From JAYZDF01 sp036337945 (GTDB taxonomy: Bacteria > Myxococcota > Kuafuiibacteriia > Kuafuiibacteriales > Kuafuiibacteriaceae): a stretch of 24,864 bases of DNA. Made by a program: the position numbers and the translations under genes. Location: contig JAYZDF010000032.1 in the NCBI GenBank assembly GCA_036337945.1, positions 1-24,864 on the forward strand. Reading direction: 5' to 3'. Positions 7,088 through 14,679 of the stretch are shown here, piece by piece (within the stretch, counting starts at the first letter, position 1; each line of letters opens with the position of its first letter). The notes beneath the pieces were generated by a model, which worked only from the letters and a program-made list of their open reading frames with translations, made no database searches and had not been told where the DNA came from.

Positions 7088-10000
7088 ATGAGCAATATCA
7101 AGGGGCCAAACTTTCCTTTTATTGGCCAAAAAGTGAGCGTTCCTGAGGCTCCAAATCAAAAAAGTCATTCCTCCAAGGGGTTCAGAAAAGTTCCTGATTC
7201 GCCGACCGTAGATATTAGCCGAGCTCTTCCATCGACGAAAACCCAAAGCAAAGCGAATCTCCTCGCAGTTCGCTGCTCAAAGTCTGCGCGACAAACGTTG
7301 TCTGATGTTAATCTCCAGACAGTTAGTCCCAATCATCTTCGACTAAGAGATTCAAAAGGAGTGGTTTCTACGATTCCAGCCTCAAACTACTATTTATGTG
7401 CGGATGGTAAAACCAGAGCCTTGTCGAAGCATCTTGCGGAAAAAGCTCTGACTCGTCCAGCGAGCGAGCAGGCGATTTATGACCAAAAACAAACCCGGTT
7501 ACATGGGCAATATGGAATGTCCTTCAGGGTGAAGGACGCTTCAACGGGGCATTACGATAAAATCTTTACAGTACCCGTTCATGCCTCACCCGTTCCTATT
7601 GCTAAATCTCATTTCGATATGTTGATTCAGTCAACGGGACCCGTCATGCGTGCTCTTCGAAAAGTTATGCAGGGTGTTTATTCAAACGAGAATCCTTCCG
7701 CCAAAGACTTAGGGATAGAATCTTTACCCCAGGAGGAACAAGATCGAATTCTCGAGACCATACTGGAGAGCGTCTACTTTGAACCAAAGCTCATCGACAA
7801 AGGCATGAAGGATTATCCATTCCTTTCCGTAGCAGGATTTGATGCCTCAGTCGGGGACCTTGATAAACCTACACCCGTATTTTTTGAGTACAACTTAGGG
7901 ACGCCCAGCGGCCTTTCGAACAACATTCAATTGCTCGATAATTTGCGAAACACGGATCCGGAGCTCTTCGAGACTTTTTCCAAACAACTTCCTACTGACG
8001 ATTCGTTTCAGATCTTGAAGAATTGCATCGATAGCAATGCACGAGCTTGGACGAAGAATGAGGAAGGAATATCAGTGGTCATGGGACCTGGCGTGTATAA
8101 CGGAGCTCATCCCGATGTTGCAGCGATCGCGATGTTTTCTGGGATGCCTCTCGTCAACCCATCCGATTTATATGAGGACGACAATGGAGATATTCGCTTA
8201 GAAACGGGCGACACGACAAACAATCCGGTTGTAACAGGAGTTTACGGTCGAATGGAGGAATCGTATTTTCTTCAGAATAGTGAGGAAGGTATTCCTATTC
8301 GTGGTCCCGATTTTGTCGACAATGAAAAGATTGGAAAACGCTTCAGCGTTAAACTTGAGCCGGGGATCGCTTATGCGTTCAAATATAGTGAATCTGGTGA
8401 GGTCATCGGAGTAAGAACCGATGACCAAGGTCGGCCACTTCTACAAGAAGTCTTCGAATCAATTAAGAAGCCGGGAAGTTTTCTGAGGGCAATCAAGAAT
8501 CGTAAGCTTTACTATAGTGGCCTCGGTGGTCGAGTCGTCGATGACAAGAGAATTTTTCAATCTATCTCACAACATTTAGCTCCTAGCTTTAGAACGAGCG
8601 ACGAACAGATTGCTCGTCCTCCAGCGACTCTCGACATTTCTGAATATGACAAATTTTATAACAGTGATCGATTGGACGGCTTTGTCGTAAAAGAGCCAGA
8701 CAATTCAGGTGGAGTAGGGGTCCATCTCTTGGTCAATTACGGTCCTGAACAACGCAAAGAAGTTGTCGAAATGGTGCGAGATAATCCAGGCCGCTACATC
8801 GTTCAAGAGTTTGCTCAGCCTGCGGTGATGATGTGCGCTGAAGAAGTAGATGGTCGCCAAAAATATGGAAGTTTGGCCAACGATTGGCGCTTGTTTTCCA
8901 TGATGGACGCTGAGGGTACAGTGGATGCAGGGCCTAACTCCTTATTGCTGAGAACAGCAAAGCCTAACCACGCGTCGACGAATACGTCCCAAGGTGGGGG
9001 TTATGGTATTGGTGTAGTCTTAGCCGAAGAAGAACAGGATACCTCCAAGACAGAGATTTTACCCGAAGTGAAGACGCCCTCTTATTTGGGCGTTTCAAGG
9101 CAACTCGACCTCAACTATTTCTTTACGAACTTAAATGTTCTTACTCGAGATGCTAAAGCAGGAAATGCGAACCCAGGTTCGGCCGAGGTTCTTGCCCAGT
9201 ATCAGCGTCAAGTGATGGATGTACTGGGACGTGATTTTACACCGTTCATGAGTACTTTGAATTTATTCGCAAAAGGTGGCCTTCCTCAATCAAGTCTCTA
9301 TCGCGCGTTATTGGACTTTCGCTATCAGCTCACTCACGCATCTTTTGATAATCCTCAGATTCAGGCGTCGATTCGGTCGAACCTTTTTTCGTATAAACCT
9401 GCGGCCGAGAAGAGTGATTCAGAGACGTTCGTAAATAAAAAGAAAGATATCTCGAGTTTACTTCGCTTGGAGAATATTCCCGAAGAATGCGTGCGTGAAT
9501 CGGGTTCTTCACGTGTTTTTGAAAGCCAAAAATATAGTGAAGTAAATCACCCTTTTATACAAAACGTGATTGATACTCTCGAGAAAGCAGGCGGAGAGCT
9601 TCGACTTATTCATCAGATAGAAGGTGACAAGCGTTCCGATACGATTCCCGCGGCTTACTTTAGAGTGACGAAGGATGGCTCACCTATTATTGGTATCGAC
9701 TTGAATCAAGATGGCGCTATCGCTGGTTTAGCCCACGAGTTCACTCATTTTGAAGACTGGAAGAGAACCGGAAAACAGCCTCGAACGCCCAATGAAAGGT
9801 ACACTTCTGAGAAGAGAGCATTGGCTGCTGAAATGAGGATGGAAGCTCAAGATAAGTCAGTATTCAATTCGGGAGAATTCAGGGCGCAGTCCATTCAAGA
9901 CGGTGATTACATTAACCGCATTTGCTATCCGATGGTGGAAGGGATTCGAGATGCACTTCACCAAAATCAGTGGGGAGCAAGTTCCGAGTTATACAAGCAT

Positions 10001-10384
10001 GAATTAGCTTTGTTGGTAGATAAGGCCTTGAAAACCGCTTTTGAAGCAAGGGACGCGGCCGTGACCCACTACGCACATGCTCGTGCGGTGACTGACCGAG
10101 TGTTCGCCCAAGGAGAGCAAACAAGACTGGAAGCTGAACTGACGATGAAGGCCTTTCAAGATCGACCTATCTTTGACGCAATCTTTGATTCGTCGACCTT
10201 GGCTCGCTTCAAGGCAGACGGCACGTTTTTGAGGCTCACGGAGGCTATTCGTGCCGGTTTACCTCGCTTCTTTTCTTTACAAGGTTCTAAGGGTTCTTCT
10301 GAGTGTAAACAACAGTTAGATGCGGTGATTCGTGCTGAATCGATTCTTCAGGAAAATCCAGGACAGTTTTCCTCACAACAGTAA
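7088..10384 (+). CDS. Circularly permuted ATP-grasp protein with C-terminal HExxH metallopeptidase-like region
   Basis: A cytoplasmic (no signal peptide) protein of 1098 residues. Residues ~170-650 (numbering from the TTG four codons upstream) resemble the circularly permuted ATP-grasp family (DUF404/DUF407 type), which joins amino acids or peptides by acyl-phosphate chemistry. The permutation is visible: the metal-binding E-x-N motif, normally last, comes first (FFEYNLGTPSG, Glu271/Asn273), and the nucleotide-binding strand GFVVKEPDNSGGVGVHLLV (Lys540), YIVQEF (574-579) and NDWRLF follow, then a glycine-rich GGGYGIG. After a ~200-residue helical region comes LAHEFTHFEDW (His887-Glu888-His891), a zinc HExxH motif, with Glu912 or Glu919 as candidate third ligand. 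Residues 1-165 and the helical C-terminus are unassigned. The start is ambiguous: TTG 7076 or ATG 7088, neither with a clear Shine-Dalgarno. ATP-grasp call firm; peptidase call is motif-based. Confidence 0.85.
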   Translation: MSNIKGPNFPFIGQKVSVPEAPNQKSHSSKGFRKVPDSPTVDISRALPSTKTQSKANLLAVRCSKSARQTLSDVNLQTVSPNHLRLRDSKGVVSTIPASNYYLCADGKTRALSKHLAEKALTRPASEQAIYDQKQTRLHGQYGMSFRVKDASTGHYDKIFTVPVHASPVPIAKSHFDMLIQSTGPVMRALRKVMQGVYSNENPSAKDLGIESLPQEEQDRILETILESVYFEPKLIDKGMKDYPFLSVAGFDASVGDLDKPTPVFFEYNLGTPSGLSNNIQLLDNLRNTDPELFETFSKQLPTDDSFQILKNCIDSNARAWTKNEEGISVVMGPGVYNGAHPDVAAIAMFSGMPLVNPSDLYEDDNGDIRLETGDTTNNPVVTGVYGRMEESYFLQNSEEGIPIRGPDFVDNEKIGKRFSVKLEPGIAYAFKYSESGEVIGVRTDDQGRPLLQEVFESIKKPGSFLRAIKNRKLYYSGLGGRVVDDKRIFQSISQHLAPSFRTSDEQIARPPATLDISEYDKFYNSDRLDGFVVKEPDNSGGVGVHLLVNYGPEQRKEVVEMVRDNPGRYIVQEFAQPAVMMCAEEVDGRQKYGSLANDWRLFSMMDAEGTVDAGPNSLLLRTAKPNHASTNTSQGGGYGIGVVLAEEEQDTSKTEILPEVKTPSYLGVSRQLDLNYFFTNLNVLTRDAKAGNANPGSAEVLAQYQRQVMDVLGRDFTPFMSTLNLFAKGGLPQSSLYRALLDFRYQLTHASFDNPQIQASIRSNLFSYKPAAEKSDSETFVNKKKDISSLLRLENIPEECVRESGSSRVFESQKYSEVNHPFIQNVIDTLEKAGGELRLIHQIEGDKRSDTIPAAYFRVTKDGSPIIGIDLNQDGAIAGLAHEFTHFEDWKRTGKQPRTPNERYTSEKRALAAEMRMEAQDKSVFNSGEFRAQSIQDGDYINRICYPMVEGIRDALHQNQWGASSELYKHELALLVDKALKTAFEARDAAVTHYAHARAVTDRVFAQGEQTRLEAELTMKAFQDRPIFDAIFDSSTLARFKADGTFLRLTEAIRAGLPRFFSLQGSKGSSECKQQLDAVIRAESILQENPGQFSSQQ

Positions 10385-10554
10385 CCCTTTGAAATGTTTA
10401 TGGTTACGTGGTTTGCCTCCACGACTATTTCAATAGAGCTATAAAAAGTAGGAAGTTGAACCTCTTAGTTCTTGCCAGGCCGGTTCTTGTTCCGTACCTA
10501 GTCAAGCGTCATGCAGCTGGAATTTCAAAAAATAGGGCACCAGCTTGCTTAGAC

Positions 10555-10560
10555 AGGAGG
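10555..10560 (+). promoter_or_regulatory. Strong Shine-Dalgarno AGGAGG fixing the lipoprotein start
   Basis: AGGAGG ends 6 bases before the ATG at 10567. The open frame runs 53 codons further upstream, but this site and the signal peptide that follows fix the start. Just upstream AGCTGG (10515-10520) and CCAGCT (10540-10545) can pair across a 19-base loop. Further upstream CGTGG/CCACG (10407-10411/10419-10423) forms a small hairpin without a T-run after the ATP-grasp stop. Nothing else is evident in the 182-base gap. Confidence 0.8.
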
Positions 10561-10566
10561 GTGAAA

Positions 10567-11199
10567 ATGAAAAAGTTTTTCGCATCAGCGTTTTTAGCAA
10601 CAGCAATAGTTGGCTGTGGTGGCGAGATCGAGACCGAAGTCGGTCAGCCAGCTGCAGAAATCGAGACTGAAAAGTTTCGTCTCAGCATGAAGACGAAATT
10701 TCACACTGAAGGCGAACTCGTAAAATTTATGACCGCTTCTGCCTCAGTTGTGACTGTAGAGGCTGACTTCTATCGCGGCAAGCCTTGGGTAGCGATGGTC
10801 TTTGAAGCCGGCGCTGAACCTGGCGTTGACCTTCCTCTGCATTATCAGTGGGGAACCGTTCCGGACGAACTAGAGTTTGATTACGCTCCTGATATGGATT
10901 TCGACCCTGGCGCCTATGACATGGTCGCGATGGTTTATGCCGGCACCGAAATGACACCTGAAATGATGAACGGTACGATTCTCGACCTTCCGTTCCCAGC
11001 GAATAAAGACGTGACTACGTTTACGCTTGATCAGTCGACAGTTAGAGAGAATGACCCTGATTTTGCTCCTGGCATGATTCGCGTGAATTTAGGGATGACT
11101 CACACGGACGTTGTTTGCGAGAACCGTTGGTCGACCGAGCAGCACTCTGAGACAGAGCGATTTGCGTCTTTCACTAATACATATCTGATTCTTCCATAA
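10567..11199 (+). CDS. Small lipoprotein upstream of the di-haem peroxidase, function unknown
   Basis: A predicted lipoprotein of 210 residues: MKKFFASAF signal, lipobox IVGC with Cys17 followed by GG. The mature part is acidic and beta-rich (VTVEADFYRGKPWVAMVFE, DFDPGAYDMVAMVYAG) with one further Cys (VVCENRW) and four Trp/His-containing segments. I recognise no family. The 25-base gap to the following CCP/MauG-type gene makes co-transcription very likely, so it may be a substrate, partner or assembly factor for that enzyme. The situation recalls MbnP-MbnH and MauG-methylamine dehydrogenase pairs, in which a di-haem protein modifies Trp residues of a neighbour, but no MbnP signature is visible and this is only an idea. 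Confidence 0.85.
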   Translation: MKKFFASAFLATAIVGCGGEIETEVGQPAAEIETEKFRLSMKTKFHTEGELVKFMTASASVVTVEADFYRGKPWVAMVFEAGAEPGVDLPLHYQWGTVPDELEFDYAPDMDFDPGAYDMVAMVYAGTEMTPEMMNGTILDLPFPANKDVTTFTLDQSTVRENDPDFAPGMIRVNLGMTHTDVVCENRWSTEQHSETERFASFTNTYLILP

Positions 11200-11224
11200 G
11201 GCTCTCAGAAGGACTGTCAACGCT

Positions 11225-12391
11225 ATGAAAACTAGATTGCTATGTCTTGGTTTTTTTGCAGTTCTGAACTGCAGCAACGAGACGCCGAGCGAACAAGTTA
11301 TTGAAACGCCCGAGGAGTGGCCGATTGATCCAGCCTCTGGACTGAGAGTCCCTGCTCATGCACCACTGCCTCCTGTTCCCGAGTGGGCTGATAACCCGTT
11401 CAACGAAGCTAAGCGAAAGCTGGGGCGTGCGCTATTTTTTGATCCACGTCTCTCCAGTAGCGGGAACGGCAATTGTCCTGCATGTCATGCGAGTTTTGAT
11501 GCGTTTCAGTCAGGCGGAATTGTTGATATTCCCGATCGTTCGTTCCCAAACTTAGAGCCAAAACTGACCAGGAACGCACCTTCTCTCCTCAACTTGGTTT
11601 ACGCACCGGTATTTCGTTGGGACGGGTCTCACGGGACGAATTTGTACGAACAAATGGCTTTGCCTTTTGCCGAATCAAACATGAATCTAACGCCGGGAAT
11701 TCCGGCTGAAGACGTTCATCATGTTGATGTACCTCTTGCTCAAGTGGAGCTTAAGAGACGTCTCACTGAGGTTGTTCCAGGGTACATTGAATGGTTTGAT
11801 GCAGCGTTTGATGTAGACATTACGGAAGAAAGCCTCGAAGATGTTTGGATTATGAGCGGTAAAGCGCTCTCTATTTATATAAGAGGTGCGGTTTCAAAAA
11901 ACTCCGCCTTTGACCGCTGGAATGCAGGTGATGATAGCGCGATGAGCGAAGCCGCTGTAAGGGGACTCAAAGTGTTTGTCGGAAAAGGTGCGTGCAATGC
12001 TTGCCATCCAGGACCGCTATTCAGCGATTTTCAGTTTCACAATCTGTCTTTGTCACTTCCTGACGAAAATGGAGTTCGACCTGATGAGGGTCGCTATGGT
12101 GTGACAGGAAACGAGGAGGATCGCGGTGCTTTCCTAACGCCAATGCTCCGTTCCGTGACTCAAACTGCTCCGTACTTCCACGACGGTTCCGTAGGCTCTA
12201 TTCGAAGAGTCATGCGTCATATTGCTAGCGACGCGTCTCGAAAAGACCCAAACTACTCTCCTCTTCTAGATCGAGTACAAGACCTCACAGACGAAGAAAT
12301 CGAGGACTTGGTCCAATTCCTAAAGGCTCTCAAGGGTGAGGAGCTGCCCGTTTCTGTCACCAGCTTCGCTCTTCAAAACGAGCTTCCCTAA
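11225..12391 (+). CDS. Di-haem cytochrome c peroxidase / MauG family protein
   Basis: A periplasmic di-haem c protein of 388 residues; family members reduce hydrogen peroxide or oxidise a partner protein (MauG, MbnH). Two haem sites are visible: CPACH at 84-88 and CNACH at 257-261. Conserved family stretches include LGRALFFDPRLSSSGNGNC, RNAPSLLNL (117-124), PVFRWDG (128-134) and LTPMLRSVTQTAPYFHDGS (304-322), with Met307 as a possible distal ligand. The N-terminus is a signal peptide; AVLNC (Cys16) could be a poor lipobox. AGAAGGA about 11 bases before the ATG serves as ribosome site, and the lipoprotein gene lies 25 bases upstream. Whether it is a peroxidase or a protein-modifying enzyme cannot be settled from sequence by eye. 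Confidence 0.93.
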   Translation: MKTRLLCLGFFAVLNCSNETPSEQVIETPEEWPIDPASGLRVPAHAPLPPVPEWADNPFNEAKRKLGRALFFDPRLSSSGNGNCPACHASFDAFQSGGIVDIPDRSFPNLEPKLTRNAPSLLNLVYAPVFRWDGSHGTNLYEQMALPFAESNMNLTPGIPAEDVHHVDVPLAQVELKRRLTEVVPGYIEWFDAAFDVDITEESLEDVWIMSGKALSIYIRGAVSKNSAFDRWNAGDDSAMSEAAVRGLKVFVGKGACNACHPGPLFSDFQFHNLSLSLPDENGVRPDEGRYGVTGNEEDRGAFLTPMLRSVTQTAPYFHDGSVGSIRRVMRHIASDASRKDPNYSPLLDRVQDLTDEEIEDLVQFLKALKGEELPVSVTSFALQNELP

Positions 12392-12490
12392 ATCGAATCT
12401 ACATTTCAGCGAGAAACTTCAAGATAGATGAGAGCGACTCGTCTCTACGAACGCTGTATTTTTACCGTTAGTTATAAATTGACGCGCGAT

Positions 12491-13426
12491 TCATCTCTTT
12501 CTTAGTGGAGCGCGCCAATGCGATGGAACGACGAAGAACCTTTGCGTCTCAAAATAGATGTCTTCCATGGGATGTAAGAGGCTCACCATGACAGGTTTGC
12601 TGAATTCATATTGAGAAAGGTCATCGCCTGAAATCGATACTTTTCCTGCGCATCTCGCAGGGCTAATCCAGTCGGGTCTACTCCTTATGACAAAACGTGC
12701 CCCTTGGTGCTTGCTCACGAATTCATGAATATCGCGACAACCTAGCCAAAAGCCTAGAAAGTCAGGATGAAACGTATGACGAGGTCCTTGGCTTGTTTCT
12801 TTCCACGGACGAAAAAACATACCCTTTAGGAGTGCTATCTTTTTTTGAATTTTCTCAACGTTCATTGATTGGAGAGCCTGCTTACCTTCTATTGAATCAG
12901 ACAGTGGCAGCTGATGGTTCATCATCCTGAGTAACTTGATATCTAGACGGTCTCGACGGCCAGGACCAATCCATTGATCCCACGCCTGACCGTTACCGTG
13001 AAGAAGATAGAACTTAATGGCTACCTCCCAGTGTTCAAAACCTCCGAGGTTATTTTGAAGTATGAAATCAAAGGCTCCGAGCGTTCGTCCACTTTCGTGG
13101 CGCACTTGATGGTTTGTAGAGAGACACCTCAGCGTCGGGCAGTTGACGAGCCAATATTCCACTAACGATTCAAAACGATAGCCAACCTTCCAAGAGGGGC
13201 GTTTTGCTAAGTGCTCTATGAGTGGACGACTGTTCAAATCGAGTTCTGAAAGCCAATCAGCAGCTTCCGACAAGCGAGCCAAGCTTTCGTCCTGATCGAA
13301 CATCGGTAAAGAACATTCGTTACTCATTAGCGGTGCTGAACCGATCACCCAAGCGAGACTACGCACTTCGTCGCTACAAAGCGTAGACATCCAACGAGAA
13401 GCTTGCGATAGACTCGTAAACTTCAT
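12491..13426 (-). CDS. DUF1853 family protein
   Basis: A soluble protein of about 311 residues belonging to the uncharacterised DUF1853 family. Its hallmark is the central LGAFDFILQ followed about 10 residues later by HWEVAIKFYLL, and a nearby WIGPGRRDRLDIKL stretch, as in other members. The D...E-x-A-x-K spacing resembles the core of PD-(D/E)xK nucleases, an inference from pattern only. Starts GTG 13429 and ATG 13426 are both possible; the ATG is preferred. It is the last gene of the probable minus-strand operon from 15984, 45 bases after the TauE gene. The 99-base gap between its stop and the convergent di-haem gene stop (12392-12490) holds a weak CAGCG...CGCTG pairing followed by T5, too loose to call a terminator. 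Confidence 0.88.
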   Translation of the reverse strand: MKFTSLSQASRWMSTLCSDEVRSLAWVIGSAPLMSNECSLPMFDQDESLARLSEAADWLSELDLNSRPLIEHLAKRPSWKVGYRFESLVEYWLVNCPTLRCLSTNHQVRHESGRTLGAFDFILQNNLGGFEHWEVAIKFYLLHGNGQAWDQWIGPGRRDRLDIKLLRMMNHQLPLSDSIEGKQALQSMNVEKIQKKIALLKGMFFRPWKETSQGPRHTFHPDFLGFWLGCRDIHEFVSKHQGARFVIRSRPDWISPARCAGKVSISGDDLSQYEFSKPVMVSLLHPMEDIYFETQRFFVVPSHWRAPLRKR

Positions 13427-13471
13427 CACGAAATACTCGTATTATTTATAATGTCCCGCACCACACTAAGA

Positions 13472-14227
13472 TTATAACATTTGACCGGTCAGTTCTCTAA
13501 CCATGATAACAAGCGCCATAAATAGAACGAAATATCCAAACGTTTTTCTGAGAGATTTAGATGGGACTTTATCAACCAGCCGAGAGCCTACGACTGCACC
13601 AGCGATTGCAACTCCCGTTATCGACAATGCCAGCCTCCATTGAATCGATGTGTGACTGAGTTGGCCCGCAAGGCCTGAAAATGAATTACAAGCGGTGATG
13701 AGGGTAGAAGTACCAACCGCTGCGCGCATCGGAAATTTTCCCAGTAACACCAAAGCCGGAACAAACAGGAAGCCTCCCCCAGCACCAACTAGTCCCGTGG
13801 AAAAACCAACCAAAAGGCCTGGCAAAAAGAAGCTCGCGACTTGTGTCTTTTCTGCAGAGTTATCTGACTGCCCTTTAGGGGGGCGCAGCATCAAGAAGGA
13901 GGCTACAATAATGAGCGTTGAGAAAAGAGTAAGCAAAAGCCAGTCTGGTAGATATTGTGTAGTGTGTCCTCCAGAATATGAACCAATCATTGCAAACATA
14001 GAGAATGCGAATCCAATACGGATTCGGATATTGCCTCTTGAAGCATGGATCAACGCGCTGATCGCGCTCGTAATTCCGACGATTAACAGCGCGGTTGCAA
14101 TGGCATTCTTGGCACTAATGCCTAGCACGTAAACAAGTAATGGGACCGTGAGTATTGAGCCTCCTCCACCTAAGAGCCCCACGATGAGGCCTATGCCGAG
14201 TGCGAGAATAAGTGCGAAGACGAACAA
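13472..14227 (-). CDS. TauE/SafE family sulfite/organosulfur permease
   Basis: A multi-pass inner-membrane protein of 251 residues, the usual length for the TauE/SafE family, whose members export sulfite, sulfonates or related anions. The two-fold repeat is evident: GLIVGLLGGGGSILTVPLLV near the N-terminus and LLVGFSTGLVGAGGGFLFVP in the second half, with about eight hydrophobic helices. It starts at TTG 14227, supported by AGGAG 5 bases upstream (14233-14237); no in-frame ATG would keep the first helix. It lies 49 bases after the MAPEG gene on the same strand. Substrate unknown; the operon offers no sulfur gene to help. Confidence 0.92.
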   Translation of the reverse strand: MFVFALILALGIGLIVGLLGGGGSILTVPLLVYVLGISAKNAIATALLIVGITSAISALIHASRGNIRIRIGFAFSMFAMIGSYSGGHTTQYLPDWLLLTLFSTLIIVASFLMLRPPKGQSDNSAEKTQVASFFLPGLLVGFSTGLVGAGGGFLFVPALVLLGKFPMRAAVGTSTLITACNSFSGLAGQLSHTSIQWRLALSITGVAIAGAVVGSRLVDKVPSKSLRKTFGYFVLFMALVIMVRELTGQML

Positions 14228-14232
14228 GAGTG

Positions 14233-14237
14233 CTCCT
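14233..14237 (-). promoter_or_regulatory. Shine-Dalgarno AGGAG supporting the TTG start of the TauE gene
   Basis: AGGAG on the minus strand is followed by a 5-base spacer and TTG at 14227-14225. The frame continues straight into the conserved first membrane helix, so TTG is the likely initiator. Confidence 0.65.
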
Positions 14238-14276
14238 ATTATTTAGCATACGGTAGGGTATGAGGCGAATATGGCA

Positions 14277-14675
14277 TCAAAATGCAACCCAAACCTGGTG
14301 TGCAATTACGAGCTCAGCGATCAAACCTAGTATAAAGATATAAGTGCGCCAGGGAGTAACTCCATACCAATAGCATATCGCGTGAAGAATCCGGAAGACG
14401 AGGAATGCTAGGGCTCCGCTCGAAGTCCAGTTGTTCGACACGTTGCTTAGATGGGCCACTATAACGATGACTGCGAAAGGAACGAGATTCTCGACCATAT
14501 TAGAATGCGCTTTACTTGCACGCGTATGCCATTGCGGTAGCTTTGATTGATTCTCTCTATTTCCGGTAGCCCATTTTACGCCTTGTGGTGTCATTACTCG
14601 AGCAAGAGTTATTGGCATGAGCAAGGAGATCGTCCATAGCGCGGTCAGAAAAAGTATTTTCAGTTCGAAGGTCAT
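14277..14675 (-). CDS. MAPEG family membrane protein
   Basis: A four-helix inner-membrane protein of 132 residues of the MAPEG (eicosanoid and glutathione metabolism) family. Features are the N-terminal helix ELKILFLTALWTISLLMP, the polar loop QWHTRASKAHSNMVENLVPF characteristic of the family (ExxPxF-like VENLVPFA), and FRILHAICYWYGVTPWRTYIF in the C-terminal half. Bacterial members are mostly uncharacterised; glutathione-transferase or peroxidase activity is known only for a few. The ATG sits 4 bases after the stop of the copper monooxygenase gene and a GAGGGA ribosome site lies inside that gene's last codons, so the two are translationally coupled. Confidence 0.92.
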   Translation of the reverse strand: MTFELKILFLTALWTISLLMPITLARVMTPQGVKWATGNRENQSKLPQWHTRASKAHSNMVENLVPFAVIVIVAHLSNVSNNWTSSGALAFLVFRILHAICYWYGVTPWRTYIFILGLIAELVIAHQVWVAF

Positions 14676-14679
14676 GTCT

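Noticed and set aside
10408..10566. 53-codon upstream extension of the small lipoprotein frame
   Set aside because: AGGAGG and a perfect lipoprotein signal peptide fix the start at 10567; the upstream part is unlike a protein domain.
12412..12460. CAGCG...CGCTG pairing followed by T5 between the convergent di-haem and DUF1853 genes
   Set aside because: The stem is only 5 bp with a loop of over 30 bases, too weak to call a terminator.
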